Part shown: positions 1-6,258 of the stretch, piece after piece
Layout: each line of letters opens with the position of its first letter
Position numbering within the stretch: the stretch's first letter is position 1
Source of the DNA: an uncultured Lachnospiraceae bacterium
Lineage (GTDB): Bacteria > Bacillota > Clostridia > Lachnospirales > Lachnospiraceae
NCBI GenBank assembly: GCA_948468325.1
Contig: CAOKHR010000113.1
Coordinates: forward strand, 1 to 7,565
Reading direction: 5' to 3'
Length of the DNA: 7,565 bases
Notes under the pieces: model-generated
What the model was told of the DNA's origin: nothing
The model's database searches: none
The model's input: the letters and a program-made list of their open reading frames with translations, nothing else
Program-made: the position numbers and the translations under genes

Positions 1-49
1 TCTGATGTGTCTTAAGACCTGACACAGCAGAAAATAATGATCTCATCAT
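1..49 (-). CDS. flgE: FlgE, flagellar hook protein (N-terminal start, partial at window edge)
   Basis: Sixteen codons are visible before the window ends: M-M-R-S-L-F-S-A-V-S-G-L-K-T-H-Q. This matches the conserved N-terminal helix of the rod/hook protein family (flg_bb_rod), whose members begin M-x-R-S-L-x-S-x-V-S-G-L-K and continue into the NNIANVNT motif. The start is ATG 49, with AGGAGG at 65-60 and a spacer of 10; a second ATG follows directly at 46. The assignment to the hook protein FlgE rather than the rod proteins FlgF/FlgG rests on position after fliK-flgD and the small operon gene, since the N-terminal residues alone do not separate them. FlgE polymerises under the FlgD cap, with its length set by FliK, so the three hook genes are adjacent. 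Confidence 0.8.
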   Translation of the reverse strand, partial: MMRSLFSAVSGLKTHQ

Positions 50-127
50 AATGAAATGACCTCCTGAAATTCTGCGGTCTGTCCGCCCCGTCTGTCAGTC
101 AGGGGCTATTGCCTCCCTTAGGTCCGG
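50..127 (-). promoter_or_regulatory. Structured intercistronic leader before flgE, with strong ribosome binding site
   Basis: This is the only sizeable gap in the window (78 bases). The transcribed (minus) strand is GC-rich and can form mutually exclusive stems. In plus coordinates these are 111-116 with 102-106 (5 bp, one bulged A, loop of 4), 102-106 with 85-89 (5 bp, loop of 12), and 83-86 with 74-77 (4 bp, loop of 5). No U-run follows any of them, so this does not look like an intrinsic terminator. The flgE Shine-Dalgarno AGGAGG sits at 65-60, 10 bases before ATG 49. A role in setting FlgE output or mRNA stability is inference. No promoter elements were recognised. Confidence 0.45.
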
Positions 128-523
128 CTACATAATGACAGCACCGTCAATATTTGTAAATATATTATCCTGTTTTTCTGTCTGATCCATTGCGGTTACG
201 ACTGTTTTATTCGGAACATTTACAATAAATGCCAGAGAATCTATCATAACCAGAGAATCTTTAATCCCTTTTTCACTGGCTTTTGCAACGCCGTTTTCCA
301 GACGTGCATTCTGCTCCGTAGTAAGGCTTATATTCCTCTCTTCCAGTCTCATGGAAGCGTGTTTTGAAAATTTAAGTTCGGACGTATTTTCTGACTGTTT
401 CTGACGAAAAATTTCATCAAAAGAAACCCGCGAATCCTTTACGGCCGCCTGGCTCTCTTTTGGTTTTAAATACCTGCCCGCCACCTGTTCAATGGATGTA
501 AACCGATTTGTGATCTTCTCCAT
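128..523 (-). CDS. TIGR02530-type flagellar operon protein, function unknown
   Basis: This 131-residue protein is recognisable as the small 'flagellar operon protein' found in Clostridia and some Bacilli between flgD and flgE. The family core covers roughly residues 48-131: LKFSKHASMRLEERNISLT, then LENGVAKASEKGIKDSLVMI, and AFIVNVPNKTVVTAMD…NIFTNIDGAVIM. The conserved blocks FSKHA-x-x-RLEERNI, KGIKDSL and VFTNIDGAVI are all present. The N-terminal ~45 residues are variable and polar, with no signal peptide or membrane helix, so the protein is cytoplasmic unless exported by the flagellar system. No biochemical function is firmly known to me. The neighbourhood suggests a role in hook assembly or in handling FlgD/FlgE, which is inference only. 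The gene follows flgD by 16 bases and ends at TAG (130-128). Confidence 0.88.
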   Translation of the reverse strand: MEKITNRFTSIEQVAGRYLKPKESQAAVKDSRVSFDEIFRQKQSENTSELKFSKHASMRLEERNISLTTEQNARLENGVAKASEKGIKDSLVMIDSLAFIVNVPNKTVVTAMDQTEKQDNIFTNIDGAVIM

Positions 524-527
524 GCTT

Positions 528-532
528 CCACC
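528..532 (-). promoter_or_regulatory. Ribosome binding site setting the start of the small operon gene
   Basis: The minus strand reads GGGGTGG around here, 4-7 bases before ATG 523. The frame could be extended upstream to 595, but that would run 56 bases into the end of flgD and add 24 residues foreign to the family. ATG 523 is the supported start. Confidence 0.65.
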
Positions 533-539
533 CCGCTGT

Positions 540-1235
540 TTAACCGTCTGCCACTTCAGAATCTTCTTCTGACCCGGAAGGTTTATCGTCATCACCGGAT
601 CCGCCTGTAATTTCTTTTATTTTCTTTTCCAGCTCTTCTAATTTGGCTAAATCTTCTGCACTTACAAATCCCTGCTGATATGCATTCATCGAATTATATA
701 CTTCTCTTGCATTTGCAACTGCCGCCGCATCAGCCGCCGTTACCTTTGCCGGCAGAGGAAGTCTTGCAATCATATTGGAAAATGCATTTGCCAGCTCAAA
801 TGCTTCAAAATAATCAGCATCTGCAACCGTATCCAGATCATCCAAAGAATATAATCTGTCTCCTACCGCAAGATAGATTTCTCCGTTTTCATACATAACA
901 TAATCCACTTTACCGCTTGAATTTCCATTCGCCGTATTCAAAATTACATATTTGCCCACCAGATCATTTGCCATGCTGGAACTCATTCTGTCCGTCATGT
1001 TCTGGATTGCCTCTAACTGTGAGAATGTTGCAAGCTGTGCTACGTATTCCGTATTGTCCATCGGCTCTAACGGATCCTGATACTGCATCTGTGCTACCAA
1101 AAGCTGCAGAAATGCTTCCTTATCTAATCCGGAAGTACTCTTGGAAGAAGCACTTGATTTGTTTGTAGATCCCGATGCAGATGCCGCACTGTTATCTGTC
1201 ACTTTACCATTCTCTATGGGTACTACAATTGCCAT
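540..1235 (-). CDS. flgD: FlgD, hook assembly scaffold (cap) protein with extra C-terminal helical domain
   Basis: FlgD caps the growing hook and directs FlgE polymerisation outside the cell; it is itself a type III export substrate. The 231-residue protein starts at ATG 1235, with AAAGGAG at 1248-1242 and a 6-base spacer. A Ser/Ala-rich flexible N-terminus (~13-35) precedes the diagnostic FlgD N domain (LDKEAFLQLLVAQMQYQDPL, 37-56, then EYVAQLATFSQLEAIQ, 63-78). Residues ~92-140 (LVGKYVIL…GKVDYV…YSLDDLDTV) look like a short tudor-like beta segment. The canonical Ig-like domain is not recognisable. Instead, residues ~146-208 are helical with the pattern LP-x(3)-VT-x-AD…VANAREVYNSMN…QGFVS, similar to repeats in Gram-positive surface proteins. 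A Gly/Asp/Glu/Ser tail follows (209-231). Confidence 0.94.
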   Translation of the reverse strand: MAIVVPIENGKVTDNSAASASGSTNKSSASSKSTSGLDKEAFLQLLVAQMQYQDPLEPMDNTEYVAQLATFSQLEAIQNMTDRMSSSMANDLVGKYVILNTANGNSSGKVDYVMYENGEIYLAVGDRLYSLDDLDTVADADYFEAFELANAFSNMIARLPLPAKVTAADAAAVANAREVYNSMNAYQQGFVSAEDLAKLEELEKKIKEITGGSGDDDKPSGSEEDSEVADG

Positions 1236-1249
1236 ATAATTCTCCTTTC

Positions 1250-2704
1250 TTATGCTGTTAAGTCAACCTGATTGCCATTGTCACGCATAATCTGTGCAGC
1301 AAGCTGCTCTTCTTCTGACATAAGACCTGTCAGACCGTCCAAGTCGTTCAGATTCAGATTTCTGCGCGTCTGCTTCTGCGATTCCTCTGCCTGCCTGCGC
1401 ATCTGCTCCTCGTGATTGGCGTTTTCTTCCAGATTTTGCTCGAATTCGTGTGTTGAAACGGTCACTTCAATTGCATCAACTTTAATTCCCTGCTGGTTTA
1501 AACTCTGACGCAGCTCTACAAGCTGTGTTTCCAGCGCTTCTTTCACTGCCGCGTTCTGCGTTGCAATCTGTGCATGGACTACTCCCTCCCGTTCTGTAAC
1601 GTTCAGGTAAAGCTTGCCAAGATGTTCCGGATTTAACTGCATCTCCATAGATGTTTCTGCTCCTGCCATTGTCACACGGACATTTTTTGCAATCTGATCA
1701 ATCAGTTCATATGCATCCACCTGACTGCTGTATGGCACAGGCGCTTCGCTTTGTACCGCAAATTCTTCCGGAGTTTTTACTGTCTGTTCCGCAAAAGTTA
1801 TACCGGTACCTGACGTATCTGGTTTGGTGTCTTTGAAATGCTCTGAAAATCCCTGCCCGCCGGATGAAGTATTTTTTTCCTCTTCTCCGTCTGCAGTTAT
1901 CTGTTCTGCATTTTCCGCTTCATTCGGAATCTTTCTGAAATCTTCGCCTTCAGATGCATCTTCTTTCTTTACTGTAACAGTATCTTCCTTTTGTAAATCT
2001 GCATCTTCTGTCGAAATAAAAGATGCCTTTTCACTTTCTGCCACATTCTGAACCTGGTTGGTATCCTGCGCTTTTACTTCGTTTTCTGCCGCAGGTGTCT
2101 TCAAAATCTCCATTTCATCCCATGCTTCACAAAGAACATTCAGCTCTTCTCTGGTAATTCCAAGCTCTGCGCACAGCTCTTCTGTCACTTCCGACACCTG
2201 GACCATTACATTCTGAAAAGCTTCACTGGAAAATAATGTTCCTATGTCTTCGCCCGTCAGTGCCTGTACCAATGAGGTTAAATTCTGTACATTTCTAAGA
2301 TCCAGAAAATCCATTCCCAGACTTTCCAGCACTGCAGAGATTTCTTCATCTGTAACTCCAAGCTCATCCTTTAAAATCTTACGTATCTCTTCTTCGTAAG
2401 TCTCCAGCGAATCCGCAGCCTGTGACTGCATCTCTTCCGGATTTATATCTTCTTTTACAGATACGCTTTTCAGCGGTGATGAACAGGAATCACAGGACAC
2501 ACCGGAAAGGCCTTTCTTATCTGAACTAAGCGCCGTCTGACCGGCTCCTGCTGATACATTCATATTCGGCAGGCTGTTCTGATTCATCAATTCCATAAAA
2601 TTGACTGAAATATTCTGATTCTCTTGTTTACCTGCCATTTCAGATTTTAAACTTGCCCTTACCTGTAAAACACTTTTTACAATTCCTGAAATATCGGCTG
2701 CCAC
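1250..2704 (-). CDS. fliK: FliK, flagellar hook-length control protein
   Basis: FliK is exported through the growing hook, measures its length and switches the export gate from hook to filament substrates. It has 484 residues from a GTG start backed by AAGGAGG. The C-terminal Flg_hook domain is clear at about residues 330-425: SMEMQLNPEHLGKLYLNV, then VVHAQIATQNAAVKEALETQL and LNQQGIKVDAIEVTV. The Leu-x-Pro-x-x-Leu-Gly motif is the family signature. Next come a charged stretch and the tail NGNQVDLTA, which resembles Lachnospiraceae FliK ends. Residues ~200-330 are low-complexity, acidic and disordered-looking, as in a ruler. The N-terminal part (~100-200) is helical and holds two similar segments, ELGVTDEEI… (114-129) and ELGITREEL… (180-195). 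A CDSC motif lies at 71-74. flgD follows after 14 bases. Confidence 0.93.
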   Translation of the reverse strand: MAADISGIVKSVLQVRASLKSEMAGKQENQNISVNFMELMNQNSLPNMNVSAGAGQTALSSDKKGLSGVSCDSCSSPLKSVSVKEDINPEEMQSQAADSLETYEEEIRKILKDELGVTDEEISAVLESLGMDFLDLRNVQNLTSLVQALTGEDIGTLFSSEAFQNVMVQVSEVTEELCAELGITREELNVLCEAWDEMEILKTPAAENEVKAQDTNQVQNVAESEKASFISTEDADLQKEDTVTVKKEDASEGEDFRKIPNEAENAEQITADGEEEKNTSSGGQGFSEHFKDTKPDTSGTGITFAEQTVKTPEEFAVQSEAPVPYSSQVDAYELIDQIAKNVRVTMAGAETSMEMQLNPEHLGKLYLNVTEREGVVHAQIATQNAAVKEALETQLVELRQSLNQQGIKVDAIEVTVSTHEFEQNLEENANHEEQMRRQAEESQKQTRRNLNLNDLDGLTGLMSEEEQLAAQIMRDNGNQVDLTA

Positions 2705-2713
2705 TCCTTTTCG

Positions 2714-2720
2714 CCTCCTT
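2714..2720 (-). promoter_or_regulatory. Consensus Shine-Dalgarno supporting the GTG start of fliK
   Basis: The minus strand reads AAGGAGG, a full consensus match, followed by a 9-base spacer and GTG at 2704. It lies in the 33-base gap between the ylxF-like stop and fliK, whose remaining bases are very AT-rich (2721-2737). This is the strongest ribosome binding site in the window apart from that of flgE, and it makes the non-ATG start convincing. Confidence 0.8.
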
Positions 2721-2737
2721 TCTAATATATATAATAT

Positions 2738-3652
2738 TTATGATTCAGAGGGATTCATGATTTTGGTCAGCTTTGCTGCTGTTTCCGCATTCATAGCCCC
2801 CAGAATACTCGAACTGGAATCTGCATCCATAGCCATAAGTATCCTGGCTACCAGCTTTAAATCATCCGTCATTGTATCAAAGATTGCCGCCGCCTGTTTT
2901 GGCTTCATGGAAGAATACATACTGACATATTCTTCTAACTGCGTATCTTTCTGCTGCTGTTCAATTACCTGCCTGTAGATTGCTTCCGCATTAGCAGGAT
3001 CAATACTTTCATAAAATGCCTTATATTCATTTATATCGGGCGCATTATCCGAAAACACAACCTCTTCATCAAATTTTTGCTTAAGTGCTTCAAACTCCGC
3101 CTCTTTTGCCTTATACTCTTCCAGCTGTGCAGATTGCGCCTGCAGTTCCTCATTGTGGTTCTGGCTGTCTGCCGCCTCGTTTTTCGCGTTTTGAAGTTCA
3201 ACCTCAAGCTCTTTAATCCTTGCCAGCGCCTCGTCCAGCGTTGTATAAGGATATTCCGTATCCGTCTCTGCAGACACTGCTGCTTCTCCTGCTTCATCCG
3301 GCAGAATCCGGTTTATGTACGGTACATCTTTTAAAAGAGGTCTGAGCACTGTAGAGCCAAATCCTCCCACATCCATTCGAATCAGCAAAACAAGAATCGC
3401 CAGCCAGATTACAATAATAACTGCCGTTACAAAAAAAACTGCCAGACGGCTGCCGCCTTCTTCCTCATACTCTGCGTCATTATCCAGCGCTTTTTGGATT
3501 TCCTCCGAAGAAGCGCCTGCTTTTTCTAACTGCTTTCTTCTTTTTTCTTTCTGCTTTGCAATTTTTTCTTCCTGTTTTGCCAGCTTTGCAGCCTTTTTCG
3601 CTGCTTTTGCGTCCAGTTTACTTTCTTCCGGAATTTTGTTTTCGTTTGCCAT
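2738..3652 (-). CDS. ylxF: YlxF/MotE-type membrane-anchored coiled-coil protein with MgtE_N-like domain
   Basis: This 304-residue protein lies between fliJ and fliK, the position of ylxF in Bacillus. Its layout is clear. Residues ~14-46 are a Lys/Ala/Glu-rich cytoplasmic helix. Residues ~70-92 are one transmembrane segment (AVFFVTAVIIVIWLAILVLLI). Residues ~138-200 are a coiled coil, and ~240-300 resemble the helical repeat of the MgtE cytoplasmic N domain (SMYSSMKPKQAAAIFDTM…ILGAMNAETAAKLTKIM). The charge pattern suggests the N-terminus is inside and the C-terminal part outside, so the MgtE_N-like domain would not act as a magnesium sensor in the cytoplasm. MotE relatives are described as chaperones for motility proteins; a role here is inference. 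The start is ATG 3652, preceded by AGGTGGTGAA at 3670-3661. The symbol rests on synteny plus domain. Confidence 0.85.
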   Translation of the reverse strand: MANENKIPEESKLDAKAAKKAAKLAKQEEKIAKQKEKRRKQLEKAGASSEEIQKALDNDAEYEEEGGSRLAVFFVTAVIIVIWLAILVLLIRMDVGGFGSTVLRPLLKDVPYINRILPDEAGEAAVSAETDTEYPYTTLDEALARIKELEVELQNAKNEAADSQNHNEELQAQSAQLEEYKAKEAEFEALKQKFDEEVVFSDNAPDINEYKAFYESIDPANAEAIYRQVIEQQQKDTQLEEYVSMYSSMKPKQAAAIFDTMTDDLKLVARILMAMDADSSSSILGAMNAETAAKLTKIMNPSES

Positions 3653-3671
3653 AGCTTTCTTTCACCACCTG

Positions 3672-4118
3672 TTATTCTTCATTCTGATGATAGGTATAAC
3701 TGACTAATTCGTCTACCTCTTTCTTTTCTTCATATGCAAGTTCCTGCTTAAACTCTTCAAATTTCTTTTCACGGAGCTTCTCATATGTTTTACGCTCAAT
3801 CATAACTGCATTGAGCCTGTTCCGTACAACTTCAAGCTGCCGTTCCGCATTATGGACATTCATCATCTGCCCGCGGATTCTCGTTTTCATCGTCTCGATT
3901 GCTTTCCGGCAGGCATTTATTTCAGGCACGTTAATGCTTCCTTCCACAAGTTTTCTCGCCTGTTTGTCATACCCTGCTTTCTGAATCATCAGCTTCTGCA
4001 AAGCTTCCTGTTCTTCCAAAAGCCTGGCAGCCGCCAGTCCGAACGCAATTTTCTCCTGGCTTTCCAGCTTTTCCTTGATATCCAGTACACTTTGCAGTTT
4101 ATATTGAAATTTCGCCAT
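3672..4118 (-). CDS. fliJ: FliJ, flagellar export chaperone / ATPase stalk
   Basis: FliJ is the small coiled-coil protein that inserts into the FliI hexamer like the gamma subunit of F1, couples it to the FlhA gate, and recycles export chaperones. The 148-residue length matches the family. The sequence is almost entirely predicted helix with heptad-like spacing: MAKFQYKLQSVLDIKEKLE at the N-terminus, a break near residues 60-67 (EGSINVPE), then a second long helix to the end. This is the two-helix antiparallel coiled coil expected of FliJ, and the N-terminal F-x-L-xx-VLDIKE pattern is characteristic. The start is ATG 4118, with AAGGTGAG at 4131-4124 overlapping the fliI stop codon. The spacing to fliI is 11 bases. 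Sequence alone is weakly diagnostic for coiled coils, but position after fliI settles it. Confidence 0.92.
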   Translation of the reverse strand: MAKFQYKLQSVLDIKEKLESQEKIAFGLAAARLLEEQEALQKLMIQKAGYDKQARKLVEGSINVPEINACRKAIETMKTRIRGQMMNVHNAERQLEVVRNRLNAVMIERKTYEKLREKKFEEFKQELAYEEKKEVDELVSYTYHQNEE

Positions 4119-4129
4119 TTCTACTCACC

Positions 4130-5449
4130 TTAATCCGCAAAGAGGCTTTCTAACATCTGCTCTTCTTCTTCAAATCCAAACTTCTCCATTGTATCCTGTT
4201 TCAAAAATTCATTGACTGCTTCAATTTTGGAAATCGCATAGTCAATTCCAGGATTGGAACCCCTTTTATAGGCTCCGATATTAATCAAATCCTCTGCCTC
4301 CTGATAAGTCGCAAGCACGTTTCTTAATTTTCCGGCTGCATCTTTGTGGCTTTTGGAAGCAATGGAACTCATAACCCTGGATATACTCTGCAATACGTCA
4401 ATTGCCGGATAGTGGTTCCTGTGCCCTAATTTTCTCGACAGCATAATATGGCCGTCTAAAATGCTCCTCGCCGTATCTGTAATCGGTTCATTCATATCAT
4501 CGCCGTCGACTAATACCGTATAGAGTCCCGTTATCGAACCTTCTTCTGCATTTCCCGCCCTCTCTAGAAGCTTTGGCATTTCGGAATATACGCTCGGCGG
4601 ATAACCGCGTGTTACCGGAGGTTCTCCGGATGCAAGCCCGATTTCTCTTTGCGCCATGGAAAAACGCGTCAGAGAATCCATCATCAAAAGCACGTCTTTT
4701 CCCTGGTCACGAAAATATTCTGCAATTGCAGTAGCTGTTTTTGCAGCTTTATTACGAATCAATGCCGGTTTATCCGAGGTAGCAACGACTACAACAGAAC
4801 GCTTCATTCCTTCTTCACCCAAGTCCCGTTCAATAAATTCCCGCACCTCTCTGCCCCGTTCGCCAATCAGCGCAATGACATTAATATCCGCCCTAGTATT
4901 TCTGGCAAACATTCCCATCAGGGTACTTTTTCCAACGCCGGAACCTGCAAAAATTCCGATTCTCTGTCCTTTTCCTACTGTAATCAGTCCGTCGACCGCT
5001 TTTACCCCGAGCGGCAGCACTTCATCAATAATTTTACGTTTCATAGGATCCGGAGATTCTGCCTCTACCGGATATTCTTCTGCCCTGGCAAAACCCTCAA
5101 AATCGGAAATTCTTCCAATTCCGTCAACCATATGCCCCAGTAGTTCATCTCCCGCTAAAACAGACAATGGATGCCCTGTATTTTCTACAGTACATCCAAC
5201 GCCTAATCCTTCCACGCTCTCGTAAGGCATCAGCAGCAGACGATTATCCCGTATACCAACTACTTCCGCCATTACGGAAACATCCTTATTCTTATCAATA
5301 ATGATACGGCATAAATCATTCAGTTTTGCATCCGGACCGATAGATTCAATCGTTAACCCTACAATTTTTACTACTTTTCCAAGTCTGTCAAAATAAGTAC
5401 GGTCTGCCAGTTGTAAATATTTATCAAAGTTATATGCCACTTTTACCAT
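4130..5449 (-). CDS. fliI: FliI, flagellum-specific export ATPase
   Basis: FliI is the cytoplasmic hexameric ATPase that promotes loading and unfolding of type III flagellar substrates, and it is related to the F1 beta subunit. Numbered from ATG 5449 it has 439 residues, close to B. subtilis FliI. Visible motifs are Walker A (AGSGVGKST, 168-176), the catalytic-glutamate loop GERGREV (E197), Walker B (VLLMMDSLTRF, D258), and the arginine-finger region SISRVM (R358). The C-terminal domain is helical and ends in an acidic tail. The start is uncertain. GTG 5455 overlaps the fliH TGA by 4 bases, ATG 5449 lies 2 bases after it, and GTG 5440 has a GAGG 9 bases upstream. ATG is chosen for codon preference and termination-reinitiation geometry. 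The protein would differ by only 2-3 residues. Confidence 0.96.
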   Translation of the reverse strand: MVKVAYNFDKYLQLADRTYFDRLGKVVKIVGLTIESIGPDAKLNDLCRIIIDKNKDVSVMAEVVGIRDNRLLLMPYESVEGLGVGCTVENTGHPLSVLAGDELLGHMVDGIGRISDFEGFARAEEYPVEAESPDPMKRKIIDEVLPLGVKAVDGLITVGKGQRIGIFAGSGVGKSTLMGMFARNTRADINVIALIGERGREVREFIERDLGEEGMKRSVVVVATSDKPALIRNKAAKTATAIAEYFRDQGKDVLLMMDSLTRFSMAQREIGLASGEPPVTRGYPPSVYSEMPKLLERAGNAEEGSITGLYTVLVDGDDMNEPITDTARSILDGHIMLSRKLGHRNHYPAIDVLQSISRVMSSIASKSHKDAAGKLRNVLATYQEAEDLINIGAYKRGSNPGIDYAISKIEAVNEFLKQDTMEKFGFEEEEQMLESLFAD

Positions 5450-5451
5450 CC

Positions 5452-6258
5452 TCACGAACTCAATGATTTTAAATCCTTTATTAAATTCTTAAGCTGCACA
5501 TCCATGCTGCAGTCAAATATGCCTGTATCTGTTTCAATAATACACTGATTTCCCTGTAATGACATGTCCGAAATAATTTCCAGGGACATATCATGTCCAA
5601 TACGGTCTAAAATCTCTTCTTTGTGTGACTCAAGGAAATCCTTTTGCGCTTCTCCCGTACGAATCCGAAAACTTTTGCAGCTTTCAATATTCGCCAGCGC
5701 CTGATTAATTAAATATAACAAAATTTCTTTTTTGTCCTGAAACTGAATATGAAAAACTTTTTCTACAACAGTAACAATTACATCAAGAAGTTCCGGCTCC
5801 AGCTCCTGCAGTTTCTGGTCATATTCTTTCTGCAGTTTCTCTTTCTGCCGGTTTAACTCATTTTCTTTTTGATTATATTCCGCCTCAAGCTCCTCTTTTG
5901 CCTGCAAAAAACCTTCTTCATATCCTTTTTTATGACCGTCTTCTTTTGCTTCTCTCAAAAGCTCTTCCGACTGTTTCTTTGCACCTGCCACCATGACTTC
6001 TGATTTTTCTTTTGCACCTGCCAGTAGACGATCCGCCTCTTCTTTTGCCTGCCGCAAAATCTCCTGCGGATCTTCTTCGATTACTTCCACTTCCTCTGCG
6101 ACATCGCCCAATCCGCGAAATCCGGATGCTTCTTTATTTTTTCCCACGCTTTGCTGTTTTGCCAGATTAGCAAGTTTCTGCTCTACCATGGAATTATAAT
6201 CCATTACCCGGGCGCCCTGCGGTATAACCGTATTGTATTGCTTAAACAGATTAGACAA
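5452..6258 (-). CDS. fliH: FliH, flagellar export apparatus stator / FliI regulator
   Basis: FliH binds and restrains the FliI ATPase and links it to the C-ring and export gate at the cytoplasmic face of the basal body. With the TTG start at 6258 the protein has 268 residues and begins MSNLFKQYNTVI, resembling clostridial FliH N-termini; a GTG at 6270 would add four residues and has no free ribosome binding site. Residues ~55-160 form a long charged helical region rich in Ala, Lys and Glu. It contains a GxxxG run (G108, G112, G116, in DGHKKGYEEGF), a known FliH signature. The C-terminal half (~155-265) is the V-ATPase E-subunit-like FliI-binding domain, ending IETDTGIFDCSMDVQLKNL. The start overlaps fliG by 8 bases, and the TGA stop overlaps a possible fliI GTG start. 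Confidence 0.93.
   Translation of the reverse strand: MSNLFKQYNTVIPQGARVMDYNSMVEQKLANLAKQQSVGKNKEASGFRGLGDVAEEVEVIEEDPQEILRQAKEEADRLLAGAKEKSEVMVAGAKKQSEELLREAKEDGHKKGYEEGFLQAKEELEAEYNQKENELNRQKEKLQKEYDQKLQELEPELLDVIVTVVEKVFHIQFQDKKEILLYLINQALANIESCKSFRIRTGEAQKDFLESHKEEILDRIGHDMSLEIISDMSLQGNQCIIETDTGIFDCSMDVQLKNLIKDLKSLSS

Noticed and set aside
74..106. Intrinsic terminator before flgE
   Set aside because: The stems are short (4-5 bp) and no U-run follows on the transcribed strand; instead the sequence continues CAGAATTTCAGGAGG into the flgE ribosome binding site.
50..127. Cyclic-di-GMP riboswitch or other known riboswitch in the flgE leader
   Set aside because: The stretch is short, begins directly after the previous stop codon, and lacks the conserved cores I can recall for c-di-GMP-I/II or other common classes.
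2721..2737. AT-rich run upstream of fliK as a possible internal promoter
   Set aside because: It is only 17 bases of alternating A/T. No paired -35 and -10 or sigma-28-like TAAA/GCCGATAA elements could be placed around it with confidence.
3031..3297. Arg/Lys/Gln-rich minus-strand frame (88 codons)
   Set aside because: It is an alternative frame within the coiled-coil part of the YlxF-like gene, with no independent start signal or family match.
3315..3707. Plus-strand frame with hydrophobic, Phe/Ala/Ser-rich translation resembling a membrane protein
   Set aside because: It is the complement of the Lys/Ala/Glu-rich N-terminus of the YlxF-like protein. Lys codons read backwards give Phe and Leu, which explains the hydrophobicity.
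4649..5225. Two overlapping plus-strand open frames (164 and 189 codons) opposite fliI
   Set aside because: Both are antisense to the highly conserved ATPase core, are Ser- and Arg/His-rich, and have no recognisable domain or ribosome binding site.
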